Positions 51,923-63,592 of a stretch of 64,000 bases of DNA are shown in pieces. A model generated the notes under the pieces. That model saw only the letters and a list, made by a program, of their open reading frames with translations, was not told the DNA's origin and searched no databases. Position numbers and translations under genes: made by a program. The stretch spans positions 1,075,655-1,139,654 of the forward strand of contig VFFE01009182.1 of NCBI GenBank assembly GCA_008921705.1, written 5' to 3'. The stretch's first letter is position 1. Each line of letters starts with the position of its first letter. This stretch comes from Burhinus oedicnemus. Lineage: Eukaryota; Chordata; Aves; Charadriiformes; Burhinidae.

Positions 51923-54154
51923 TTGAGAACTCCTCTGAAGTTTCCAAATCCATTGTTATCACTGGATTCTAAGAAGACATTTGTTGAAAAAGATATAAAA
52001 AAACCTTCACTGTCCAAGTGGTTAAAGGTTTTTTAGGCATTTGTAGGTAACTCAGAGGAAGGGGGTGTGTGCAGCAAAGGAAGAAAAGAAGGGGATTATG
52101 TCACAAGCCAAGGTGGACACTATGGAAGTCCTGCTAGAACAAAGATAACTGATTTACATTTGGGTAACCATTTAAGTAAGAAGCGTAAGGCTAATTGGAA
52201 AATGATTATTCAGCACAGGCCAAATGTTAGCAAAGATAATGAAAAGGTTGATTAGTGAGTTGAGAGAAATTAGAAGGATGAACGTACTGCAGTTTGTTGT
52301 GATTCCTGAAATGAGTATCACATGGGAAATATGCAACTGGAAATATTTTAGAAATTCATGTGTAGAACTGTATCTGCAAAAATGAAAGGGAGTGTAAAAT
52401 AATTTTCTCTTATTTGCTGATGGTAGGAAAAGTAAAAAAAGAAAAAGAGTTTTCATTTAGGGAAGAATCATGAATATGCTAGGGATCAGAGGGTACATAA
52501 TTCTAATGATTTTTATCAACCTCTGAAATTTGTCTGTTTCGGTGTTGAATCCTGCACAAACTCCTTTGATTTTGCACAGGCTTTCTATCCTACATATCCA
52601 GGTAACTTGCCTGCAATTCCAACTCTCTTTGCACTGTTCCACTGCCTGAGATGGCTCTCAGTTACTGCCTTACTTCAATGACTGGTGTTTCTCTCTCCAT
52701 ACCCCAACTCACACACTAGTGTATTGCTACTACCCTGAGAGATGCACCCCCATTTTTCAATGACACTGGGATCTAAAATCTAAGCAAACTCTTTCCTGAT
52801 CTCTGTTCCTCTGTCTGATCTATCAAGACTCATTTTCCACTTGAAAGAGTAAACAGATATCTGTTTCTACCAACAGCATTTGTACTGACAGCAAGGGAGA
52901 ATCATGAGCTTGTGACTACAAACCTTGTAACTTGACTAAGGAAGTTAGACAGACCTTAGCATGGCTATCAAATTAAATTCTGAAGCAATTATTCAAATTC
53001 TTTTCTGTTATGTGTATGCTTCTTCCCAATATTTTTCTGTGCACTTATATTATGTTTTTGTATTTTGTATACTTTTTATATATTTATAATTTTATAAGTA
53101 GGATGCATTTTTAAATAATTTTGCACAGAAATATCTTATAATATGAAGAATACAGAATCTGCCAAAGGGTTAAGTAAATTAAAGCAGTAGGTAAGTGAAC
53201 TGGTTAGGCAGAATGTTGATTTGTGAAAAGAAATATTCTGTCTGACATAGATATCTGTACAGAAATTAGAGCCATAAAATGGTAAGTTGATTCTAGGATG
53301 CTATAGAGAGAGTTTACATCTCCAGGGTAGTTAAAATAAAATAACACAGAATCAGCAAATGTTTTTATACATTGGAGAATCCTATAACAAGGCAGGATAT
53401 TTGATCCTGGCAGAGTTTTAATTACTCAGATGTTGATTTGGATGCCACTCAATACAAAAATGAAGAGGAGGAACACATTTTGAGAGGTATTTCAGGATTG
53501 CTTTCTTCCACGGCTTATTGAAACATTCAGATGGTTAGAGGCTATTTTGGACCAGGTCCTAGAAAATATACCAAGTATGATTAATAGGACTGAAGCAAAG
53601 AAACACCCAGGACATTACAATATCATTAGTTCAAAATATTCTTGGGGGCTGGTGGAAGCAAAGTGAACATTCGGGACTGCAGGAAAGCTGACTGAGAAAA
53701 CATGAAATGCCCTAACAGGTTTTGGTTAGTATTTTATTGGTCAAGATTTTATTATGCAGAGGGAATCTAGTGGAAACTCTAGGAAGTGTTTTAGAAACAG
53801 TTGGTGATGCAATTAAAATCTATCCTGGTTCAGTCTAGAGGGAAAAAACGCAACAGATGCAAGTTTGTTTAAGTGACAATGTAAAAATAATTATAAACAG
53901 AAGGCTTCTTTAAAAATATATAGAAAAAGTAGTGAGGGGTAGATAGGGAAATCTTTAAAATTAAGCATAAGCAAGTCAAGAACATAATTAGCAGTACTGA
54001 ATGTCAAATTGTAAAGAGTATTTCAGCTAACAAAGGATTCTACTGCTGTATTTACAGTAAATGAAAAATCAAATGGGAAAGTGATCTACATAAAATGGAG
54101 ACTGGGGAATCAAATAAAGTCTAATAAAATAACAGATTTTGAGAAGAGAAGGGA
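51923..54154. other. Intergenic, no recognised gene; possible CR1 relic
   Basis: Mostly AT-rich. Around 53,600-53,660 the plus strand reads, in one frame, K-H-P-G-H-Y-N-I-I-S then S-W-G-L-V-E-A-K. This faintly resembles the CR1 reverse-transcriptase phrase whose usual form is like 'DPGNYRPIS' followed by 'PGKLVE'. If real, it is a very old CR1 relic; I could not extend it convincingly in either direction. Confidence 0.45.
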
Positions 54155-54192
54155 GATGGCAAGCTGCTTGGGGCAAGGATTACTTTTCCTAA
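54155..54192 (+). repeat. Possible L2/MIR-type tail fragment
   Basis: gatggcaagctgcttggggc followed by aaggattactttt resembles the phrase 'gtaagctccttggggcagggactgtctt' found in old amniote LINE/SINE 3' regions. It is short, so support is limited. Confidence 0.4.
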
Positions 54193-54261
54193 TTAAACCA
54201 ATTATCAACAGTTAATGTTGCATTTAACACATTCAGAGTTGTGCCCTGCTTGCTAACAGAT

Positions 54262-54400
54262 TCAGGGGAGTAATCTTAGCTCCATTTTACAGACAGGGAA
54301 GCAGAGGCAGAGATGAGCTAAGGCTGGTGCAGAGCAAATAGGTAGCACTGGTGAAATTAAAGGTCTTTTTGATTGACAGTTTCCTGCCTCTCTGGTCTCA
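54262..54400 (-). repeat. MIR-like SINE relic
   Basis: ctccattttacagacaggga followed by agcagaggcagagatgagct closely follows the reverse complement of the conserved MIR core, which on the opposite strand reads 'cctcagtttcctcatctgtaaaatggg'. The following gcagagcaaataggtagcac fits the next part of the core at lower similarity. Edges are approximate. Confidence 0.6.
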
Positions 54401-57400
54401 TTCTTACTGGATTGCCAAATTCTGATTATAGGCAGGGAGAGATGAAAAAATAACTCAGCAAAGCAAAACAGCAGGACGGAAATTAATTCTCCGGTTTTTC
54501 AAACCTTTCCACGCTGGCAGAGACCTTTCACAGCCACAATGAAGCCAGCCATGGTGCAGGTTTCCACCTAACTGGAATGGTTTGCAGGAGGGCATCTGGG
54601 GTTCCTGTAGGAACTAGGAAAGCATAGAATAGTCTGGGATACCTGAGGAGGTGAGGACCTGGTCACACTCACTAGATGAGAGACCACATGCGTGTTCGTG
54701 TCATACAGAACCCAACCTGTATCCCTAAGCTGCAAGCAGGCTTCCGTCCATCCTTCCTTCCTTCTCTCCTTCTGTTTGTCCTTTTGTCCTTCCTTCCATG
54801 CTTCTACCACTGACTGACTTGTCCAGTCCAAGAAAAAAATATGGCCCTGGCTTGTAAAACACATGTATGACTTAAAGTTATAAATGTTTCCACTAGTTTC
54901 AAAAAGACCGTTCTTCTGGTTGAAGTTGAGAGCAAGCTTATGTTCTTAAATGATTCAGGGCCATTGTCTTCATGATGTAGATCTGATCATAAAGGAAAAT
55001 TTCTAGTATCTTGAAGAAAGAGAAATACTAGAAGGCAAATAATTCATAGCTATGAGAGTCCAAGAAAATGAAGACAGAAACAGATGAAGTCTTCGGGAAA
55101 TTACTTTCCAAGTTCCTTGATGAGAGCACTAGAAACTTGCAAACATAATGTCATTACTCTGAGATAGGCCTGTGACATCAATTATGGAAAAATATTAGCA
55201 AAAATGTGTAGGGTCATTGATAGAGCATGCTGTGGTACTTCATTTCTTTGGAGACAAGTAACATAAATTTATGAGAGTCTGGTATTGCTTAATTCAATTG
55301 TCATTTTTTCCCCAGTTTTTATTATGTGGCATTGTCTGCATTCAGTATAGAAAGAATTGACACAATTTTATTTTTTAATGTATGCCATTTATGCCCTTGA
55401 CAGTGATTAATTTCATGAAGGAGTTATCTTGGTGAAGGAGGCAAATATATTCTTATCCTTTTCCTCTGGAGACGGGGCTTGTTCCCACTGTTTAATGAGG
55501 TGACGCTTCTAGATGTACGGTTTGGGCTTGCCCCTTCCTCTGTTCTGGCTGTGGCGGAGAGGCAAGGTGAGCTGCCCCTGAGGTGGGGCTCTGCACGGCC
55601 AGAGCTCACCTCCTCATGTCAGATGCTGCTGAAACACATTGCTCCTGGTTTTGATATGTTACACATCATTTTTGAGAGCAGGACTGAAGCTTGCAGGTCT
55701 ATTATTTTTCATCAAAGGTAGTGCTAATTTTTTGTGTAAAGATTTCGTGGTTTTCAAATTACCTAGAAAATATCAGGCAAAAGGTTACTTGTAAAGGAGC
55801 ACAATTCTGGACTGAGACCAACTAAATGGAAGTGTTCAAACAAGTGTGTCAAAATAATTCCGATTTTAAGACAGATTTTGCTTTTAATCAGCTTTACAAT
55901 GTATTTATCTTTTCCAGTTCTTTTCTTTCCTTCTCCTCAGTAAATTTTCTAAAAGTCTGATGATATGTTCTACGCCGGACTTGGGTAGGGGAGTTTCTCT
56001 GTCTATCAAACAACAGAACTGTACTGAGGCGTCAGAAGTCTTTTTGCCTTCACCTGCATTCTTACAAGGTTGTAAAGTACTGAATGTATAGCTGTTCAAC
56101 GGTTGTAGAGTCTTCTTTGTCAAGGACTGCTACCCATGTAGTGGTAACCTTGGACCTAAGTGACTGTTGCAGGATAACTGTTTCAGTTAGAAGGCAAATT
56201 CGTCTATAAATATTCACCACAGTGTCTGGAAAGTCAGACTTATAGACTATTGCCAAGTTATTTGTTATTCATATAAGTGCCTTACTCTTTATTCATTCTA
56301 CCTGATACTGTGTTCCCTTTCTCTTAAATTGTGGCTCTTTTACATGCTGCATCGGGATTTGTGCCTGAGAAAGCAATATGTTTCAGGAACACACAAACAA
56401 AACATCAAGGCAATTCTGGAAATACAGGTGATGAGTCAGCCAGTGATTTCACTTGCAGGAGTGATCCATTAGTGTTGGTGCCCAGCTTTGTTGCTGAAGA
56501 CTGCACGGAGCAGTAGCTTAGCTGTGGAGGTTGTTATTCCACTTGCTTTGCCAGTTATATGTCCTGAGCTTTCTCCAGCTGTTTGCACACATTGACTCCT
56601 ACTTTCTATAGTGTATGGCTCACTGAGGATACAAAAATCCTTCAACGATGATAAGTAGCTACCTTACAAAGACTTCATGACCCAGTTAGACACTGCACCT
56701 TACCCTGTCGAATTACATCTAGCATCAGTCAAGTTTCTTGCTTAAACGCTTAAATAGTTGTGTTTTAGTCATGAGTATGAATTATTGACTTTCACGGACT
56801 GAACAAAAAGGATTTTTTAATCTAATAAAAAGCAATTACAGAATATCTCTGACAGATGTGAAAATGCTTATGATACTCAACCTGTTGTATTCCCATGCCG
56901 CCTCTCTGGCTTGAACCCCACCTAGTAGCACCTTCAGGTTTTGTTAGTATGGGCTGTCTGCTCCTCCATGTGACTGATGAACACTGGTCAGTCATAATAC
57001 AGGTCATTCTAGCACAGTTTACTACTGGTAGCACATTGGTAAACAAAGCAAATTTTAAGGTATGGTTTGCAATAGGATCAGAAGCTGTCATGTTATTGGT
57101 CCAAACAGATGAAAATATCATCTGACTTATTTAGTTAGAACAGCAAAATTATTATTTTTTTTCTTCTTAGCACCTGGGAAATTTGCAACATTTTTGTCTT
57201 CAGGAAACTTCATGATAGTGAATATCCCCTCTTCCCCTCAGTTGCTGAAGCTGCCACAAGTAGACTAAAGCGCATGCTTGTGTGTGTAAGAGGAAACGGA
57301 TGACAAACAAATTATAACAGCTATAGGAAACTCAAGACACAAGTGACAAAAAAGGGGTTTTATTGTTTAATGGTCCTTGAGCTCTTGACTGAATGTAATG

Positions 57401-59020
57401 GCACGGGAGAAGACAAGCAGGCTATAGAGGCATTTCCATAGGGAAATTTGAACTGAAATGCTATTGTTTGCTATACAAGCTACTAGCCAGACTTCAGCTA
57501 GTTCACCGTATTTGGTTTCAGTGACCTTTTCAAACAAAGAGTAGTGGCCCTGCTGAAGGTACAGAGCACGACATCAAGGATAATTCAAAGTGATGGGAAG
57601 AAGATGTTCTTTATGGTATATAATAAATAACAGAACTATCCCTGGGTGGCTATATTGTGGATAGTTATATTTATGATCCAGCAGAAATCCCTGACATGTA
57701 TGTTTGCGGGGCACCTTTTAGGAGGACGCAATTTTCTAACTAAATGGAAATTACGCTTACTGGAAAAGACTGAAGGAAAAATATAAATGAAGCTTCCTTT
57801 TTTATCTTCATTAGATAAAACGTGTCAGAGCTGAACATTGCTAAGCTGGTTTTCCAAAAAGGCATTCATAGGTTTTAAGCTCCTGACCCAGGAAAGTCCT
57901 TAAACACACTATTTAACTTGAAACACGCGAATGGCATTTTGAATTCAGTAGGTTTACTTGAAGTTGTATATTTACTGAAGTGCATGGCTGAACTGGGACC
58001 AAACCTCTGTGGGGAAGGATTTGTAACTTTCTGTTGTTGATATTACTGCAATGCAAATAGTAAGTAGTAGCAATTATTGTGCTGTTTCACAGTCATTATT
58101 AAAATAAAATTTTATGTAGCTTGTTGGCTACTTTGGTTAAAGACTATCTTTTGGGTGATTTGGATTATGTAGATTTGCCTTGCTCTTTCAAGCTTCTGCA
58201 ACAATGTTAATAAAACATTTGCTTACCGTTTCTTTTCTTTTGGTCGTAAGGAGCATCTTGTACATAGCAATTATTTAGTGGAACAACTAAAGGAGGATAC
58301 ATCTAGCAGTAAAAATTAGCAATGGCAAGGATAAACGAAGACATTTAAAAATAACTGGTAGCTGCCACCTCAAAAATTAAGGTTTGATAGGATTGGGTTT
58401 TTCCCCCCTGTAAATGGCATTACCTCACATAACATACCTCATGTATGCAGAGCTGCATGTCGGCATGAGATATCCAGCTAAAATTTGCTATCCAATACTT
58501 GAAATTAAAAATGAAAAAAAAAATCTATTAAGTAGAAGGCTCTCTGATTTCTGTCTCAAATTTCTAACACAGAAGAAGGTGCTCATGTAACATACAACAT
58601 ATTCATAGTTATTCACGTGTCCAGGGCTGATTAGCCATGCAGTGCCTCCTCCGTACAATTGATCTGACTTAGACAGGCTAACCTACAAGAAGTGCACTCC
58701 AGGACCCCATATCACATTTATTGCTCATATTCATGCAGTCTGCATCAATTTGGAACTGCACTCACAGCTGGACTTCTGCATCTCAGAGTCAGTTCACACA
58801 TATATGATGATTACTTGCCTAGGATTTTGTGTGAGCTATGCTGTTTCAATTAAATTAATAAAAAAGTGACTAGCCAAAGGGGTATATTGAATGGTAAAAT
58901 CTACAAGTTAACTCACAGTGTTTTCATAGTAAACCCATTAAAGCTATGTCCTGCAATTACTTACCAACAGTTCAGTGCTTATTTTGTTTCCTTGGGGAAT
59001 GGCTCAGTGTAAAAAGCAGC
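54401..59020. other. Intergenic, no recognised gene
   Basis: Unique sequence with a CCTT-type simple repeat (54,745-54,798) and a small GC-richer, CpG-containing pocket at about 55,465-55,620. The open frames at 54,568-54,864 (minus) and 56,822-57,125 (both strands) show no known domain. Confidence 0.6.
54745..54798. repeat. Degenerate (CCTT)n tract
   Basis: ccatccttccttccttctctcc and cttttgtccttccttccatg, a pyrimidine-rich simple repeat with interruptions. Confidence 0.85.
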
Positions 59021-59028
59021 AATATGTT

Positions 59029-59088
59029 TGACAATAACTAATTATTGTCAATTAATAAAACAATTGGCAATTAAATCAAACACAGGAA
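59029..59088. promoter_or_regulatory. Dense cluster of homeodomain- and SOX-type sites
   Basis: The palindrome GACAATAACTAATTATTGTC (59,030-59,049) holds two SOX-like ACAAT cores facing each other with a TAATTA core between. It is followed within 40 bases by CAATTAAT, ACAATTG and CAATTAAA. Such composite arrays are common in conserved developmental enhancers, and ROBO2 is developmentally regulated. AT-rich DNA produces such words by chance, so this is only a candidate. Confidence 0.3.
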
Positions 59089-62000
59089 CAATTTTGCATG
59101 GCTGATCCTTCATATGCAAGAGTGGTGCAAGTGGGCATTCCATCTTACGTGCCCCCATGGCTGAGATAGTCAATTACAGCAGTAGCAGACATTTTTTGGA
59201 AAATGAAATTTTATCTGATTGGGTGAAAATTTGGAATATCTAAATATAAGACATAAGAAAGGTCTCCAAGTAGCTTGCAAATGGAAGGGAAACAAATTTT
59301 TGTCAGGGTTGTGCACCTGGAAAAAATATCGAGGTGAGAACCATGAGGTAAAATTGTGAGCTGCTGACAGCCTTAAAAATTGCCCTAATTGAGAATGAGA
59401 CTGTGAGGCACATCTAACTGTTGCTAGGACCTTGAAAGGACTGGCACTCAATCTTCTAATTCTGTATTATGGAGCAAACCTGTAGTGTTTGTGACCTTGC
59501 AAAATCAGTTTGAGCCCAGCTGACTTTTAAAGCCTTAAATCAAGATCCCGCCAGAATGAGATGATTCTTGTAAGAATGATAACTCACAGATAAGGCAAAA
59601 TGAAATCTAGTTGGCTCTTGAAATGACTTGGACAAACTCTGGCAATGGAAATGTCAATCACATGGCCTTCTGCCAAGGTTAAACCTCAACTTCCCTGTCA
59701 TTCAACAGTCTGGACACCTTGGCAATTGTTTCCAACACAAATACCATAGAGAAGCAAGAAATTTCTGTTAACAGCTGGTGTAAGTTGGCTTGAAATAGGC
59801 TTTTTAGCTTTACTTGGGAAGTGTTAGAAAAAGAGGATAAAGTGATTGTTTTGGACAGTAACTGGTCTCCAGACATATGGACCCAAAATACTTCTCTGCT
59901 TGCTCGTATATTTGAAATGTGGAGCCAAGTCAGAGGGTTGTATCTCCCAGCTGAAACTGGGGGACTGACAAATGCTTTAAAGTGAACCTGTTCATTCGGG
60001 GTTCCAGGTAAATTGTCTTTTTCAAATAAATTCCGGACTTGCCATAAATTCCAGACTTCACATTTCCCCCACTGACGTTTTGTTCCATGTTTCCTCATTG
60101 CTCTTAAATTAGACATGCCAATTTTTAAAATGTGAAAACATGAGAACATCTGCTAATTTACAGGGAGAGTATATTAATAGACTACAATTGCTGGTCACCC
60201 CAAGTCTATACAGTATCTTAGTCTTTCTAGAACAATGACATATCTCACTGGTTTCTAAGTGTGAAGCAATGGCATGTTTTCTTCCTTGTGTTCCTGGCCA
60301 TAGCTAACATGCTATAACTAAAAGCACCTTTCTCTTAAATGAAATGAAATTACAGTGCAGAAAGTTTCTGGCTGGACTCCAAACTTAATTTCATTGAAGC
60401 GTGACATTGTCTTTCATTACAACTAAAAGCAGAGAGGAATCTAGGACTCATTCCGATGCCACAGCACCCAGTTTCAAATCACTTATTTATTTTTATGAGG
60501 TAAGAAAGGTAGGTAATAGACGTAAGCAATATGTTTATTGGGAACTTTTAAATTCCTATTTCAGAGGTGGATTTGATATTAGATATGTTTTCACACCTAG
60601 TGGGGAATACAGTTTCCATGGCTAGGAAAACTGTCAACACAGGTGGTCCAGGTTTATGTTATCTTCCCTTGCAGCTCTTTACAGACCTAGTTACATGTAT
60701 CGTCATAATATCTTGTAATTCCTAAGCTCGGAGAGGTTCGTTAGTTCCTAATAAGGGTTTTTGCTTTCACCAGCCAGGCTCCTCTCAGCACTGCAGATAC
60801 AGGTTCCTCACCATACCCCACTTTTCTGTCTCTTCCCTGCCACTTCTACCACTTCTCTGCCATACATCTTTCAATCTTTAAAATACTCACACAAATGGAG
60901 TGCTTAAATTATTTGAGCCTTTCGGCTGGCCAGCGCAGATCTTTATTGTTCCCTCCCATACCTCAGCCAGGCATGTCACATATGCAACACCTTCCTAGAA
61001 ATACGCTTCTCTCCCATTTCCTTCCTCCCCTGTAATTTCATGCTGATGCCCTGTAGAGTATATTTCCCAGGGAATGCTTTTAAACCGTTTCCTGCTCTGC
61101 TTCCGCTTCTTTGTGAAATCTGTTCTAAGCAGATCAAATCTGATAGGTAACTGGTGTTATAGAAGGAACTCTGCTGGAGTTTTCTGAGAGGCAGAATGTA
61201 GTGCAGATCTGTACGAAAATAGAAAATCTGCAAGGCAGTTTTGCTGGGTTCAAAATCATTTTGTCTGTAATGTCTTTTTAAGTATCTGTACAAAGAATTC
61301 TGTTGGACTATTTGATCTGGGATGAGAAGTAACAGAGACGGTATGGATCAGTGAATTTGTTCTCTTTAGGAACGCTTGATTGAGAACTCTCCACAAAACA
61401 CTCTTTATGCTTTGCTTTTCCAGGTACTTATGCACGGTTGTGTTTGATGTTTTCCTGTTATTCACAGCAGAAGGTGAGTTTGTAATTTGTTTTCTGGGAT
61501 TTGGAGTATGTGCTATGCTTTATGGAATACAGAACTGCAAAGGTTATGGATATACCTCAAAACTGAGCCTTTCAGTTTTGATAATAATACTTCCACCACT
61601 GTCAGGGAATCAGAGTGAAATCTACTTTAGAAGGTTAATTCCTTGTTTCATTGCATTTGTGCAAACCCTTGTTCCAGTTGGGATGTATTTGAAAAACCCA
61701 GCAAATGCATAAAAAATGAAGAAAAGAAACCCAAACCGGATTCAAGAGCACATCACAGATAGGAAAAAGCACCTGATTTTCTCAAAAGGTGGGTGAATCC
61801 TAGAAAAAAACCATTAGCTAAGTTTTATGAAAATAAATAGGTATCCAACATCCTTCTCATCCTTGGAAGAACTGTATGCTTACATCTGTGCTAGCAAACT
61901 GAATGTGAACAGCAGGGCTCCTGCACATGGATGCCAACTTTCAGAGAATGATCCAGGTCTTTGCTTGTAAAAATGCCTTTTCCCTCACACCAATGTTGGC

Positions 62001-62565
62001 TGCATGCAAGCTGCCTACCAATACTGGCTCTGGAAGGACCTAGTTCCTCAGCTGTACCTGAGAATTGCTTGGAAAAGAATAAGGGGAGCATTGACAAAAG
62101 GTGAGCTGGCTCTTCTAACAGCATAACAATATTAAACACCATATTCTAGTTCCCAAGCAGTGCTTTGTTTTGCTATATGTATATATATGTCCCCTCTGGT
62201 TCCAAATGGCAAAGCAAGCCACTGTTTTTCTTCACCTGCCACTGAAACACCAGAAATTCATTCTTTACAGGGAAGAGCGTTCTCCTCACTAAAACAGGAC
62301 CTTTAGGATTTGACAAAAGTAATTTTCTGTATCAAATTTAAAGATAAATAAGCTGACCATAAAATCTTGCATTAACATCTTGCCCAAATTCCTTATAGAA
62401 ATTATACAAGGTTGGAATGAATCTCCCACAGGTGTTACGAAGAAAAAGCAAGTTTCAAAGTGGTATTTTCAGCATTTACTTCCTTATCTGTTATCAGATA
62501 TTACATGCAATATATGTGTTGAATTATACCTGTTATTTTATTTCCTGCTTTAGATGCTAGCACTG
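59089..62565. other. Intergenic, no recognised gene
   Basis: Contains the second-longest unexplained minus-strand frame (59,679-60,149, 156 codons), with no domain I recognise. A plus-strand frame through the same bases (about 59,788-59,970) also reads protein-like but has no initiator or splice context that I trust. No repeat ends seen. Confidence 0.5.
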
Positions 62566-62640
62566 AGTTAGATCAGGATGGCCAGCTTGCAACTCGTGAG
62601 TTGCATGCAGCTTACGAACTGCTCAAGTGTAACTTCTTCA
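62566..62640. mobile_element. Possible hAT-type DNA transposon relic
   Basis: gatcaggatggccagcttgc, aactcgtgagttgcatgcag, cttacgaactgctcaagtgt resembles decayed copies of a motif common in vertebrate non-autonomous hAT elements, of the form 'caacctgcggctcgtgagccgcatgcggctcttcaag'. It includes the near-palindrome GCAACTCGTGAGTTGC. No terminal repeats or 8-bp duplication are visible, and the assignment is from memory. Confidence 0.35.
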
Positions 62641-63247
62641 GTTGCTGTGCTTCAGTTAACCCCTCTCAGAGACCATCTCTTTGGTCTCTGAAGTATGTAG
62701 GATGTGTTAAATGGCCCTCAATGACATCATGTTTTTGGTAAGAAGTTCACATGGCTAGAAGGGTTGTTTGTCTCCGATTGGGTCATAAGATGTCTTTGCA
62801 AGGAGAACAGGTACGGAGAAGACTTTCCGTCTTTCCCCTGCACAACAATAAGAGACACTGGCATGATGGCTGGCATTGTACATTGTCCCTGCCTCTCCCT
62901 TCAGGGAATAAAATATTGAGAACTGGATAGGAGGTGCAAACAGCAGGTGTAATCTGCAAAACATTGCTTAACTTCATTCTCAATATAGGTGCTCTATACT
63001 TTCATATGGACTAGGTTTTCTGGGTGAAAAAATACACTTCTAAAAACATAGAATTAAATTCTTAATATTACATTTTGACTGACTATTTTGTGCCCTTTCT
63101 GGGTTAATTCTGATCTGCTTAGTGAAAATATGATTGCAAGAGTTAGTGAAATGTATCATTTTTCAAACACTAGCTATTTCAGTAAATTAAAAATATCGAT
63201 CATATGTCAGTTTAAAAAAAGAAGAACAAAAAAATAGAAATTAACAT
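62641..63247. other. Intergenic; left flank of the solo LTR
   Basis: Unique AT-rich sequence with no recognised gene. The last six bases (taacat, 63,242-63,247) are the left target-site duplication of the following LTR. Confidence 0.65.
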
Positions 63248-63502
63248 TGTGGGAGACCTCGGCTGGTCTGAGGGATCGGAATGCAAGTTTAACATTGACC
63301 TTGAGCAGATACCCGTGTACCCTTGAAGAGACTAGAGAGTCCTGAGAAGAGCGGAGCAAAAAAGTGAACACAGTGATAAACATTCTAAGGGTTGGCAAAC
63401 ATCCTGGCTTTGACCAGAGCATGGACAGCGCGTGATCAACAATTGTATTGGCTGGCTGGCGCGCGATGTGAGAGTGGATTGGGCAAAAGTAGAATGGTAG
63501 AG

Positions 63503-63510
63503 TATATAAA
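63503..63510 (+). promoter_or_regulatory. LTR TATA box
   Basis: TATATAAA followed by AAGG, 20 bp downstream of the second ATTGG box. The predicted start is near 63,533. Confidence 0.75.
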
Positions 63511-63526
63511 AAGGCACTGCTTGTGA

Positions 63527-63532
63527 AATAAA
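63527..63532 (+). terminator. LTR polyadenylation signal
   Basis: AATAAA in the LTR, with GT-rich sequence downstream (ttcggtgtcatgtccg, about 63,562-63,578) as a possible downstream element. Confidence 0.75.
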
Positions 63533-63592
63533 GGGGAATTGAAGAATTGCTGTAACTTGATATTCGGTGTCATGTCCGTCTCTACAACGACA

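Larger units (their letters stand above)
63248..63592 (+). mobile_element. Solo LTR of an avian class II (ERVK-like) endogenous retrovirus
   Basis: 345 bp, beginning TGTGGGAGACC and ending CTACAACGACA. It is flanked by taacat (63,242-63,247) and gaacat (63,593-63,598), a 6-bp target duplication with one mismatch, the size expected of class II elements. Promoter parts are in order: two inverted CCAAT boxes (ATTGG at 63,447-63,451 and 63,478-63,482), TATATAAA at 63,503-63,510 and AATAAA at 63,527-63,532. The AATAAA lies at or just before the expected start site, implying a very short R region, as in avian leukosis-type LTRs. No internal viral sequence lies on either side, so it is a solo LTR. 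The minus frame at 63,332-63,598 is its antisense shadow. The class call is from structure and general style; the family is not resolved. Confidence 0.85.

Noticed and set aside
53560..53800. CR1 reverse-transcriptase relic
   Set aside because: One short phrase is suggestive but the alignment cannot be extended. It is noted in the block description, not called as an element.
54590..54680. Minus-strand CR1 3' end (agcatagaatagtctgggat)
   Set aside because: It resembles the reverse complement of the octamer tail over a few bases only, and the expected adjoining CR1 sequence is absent.
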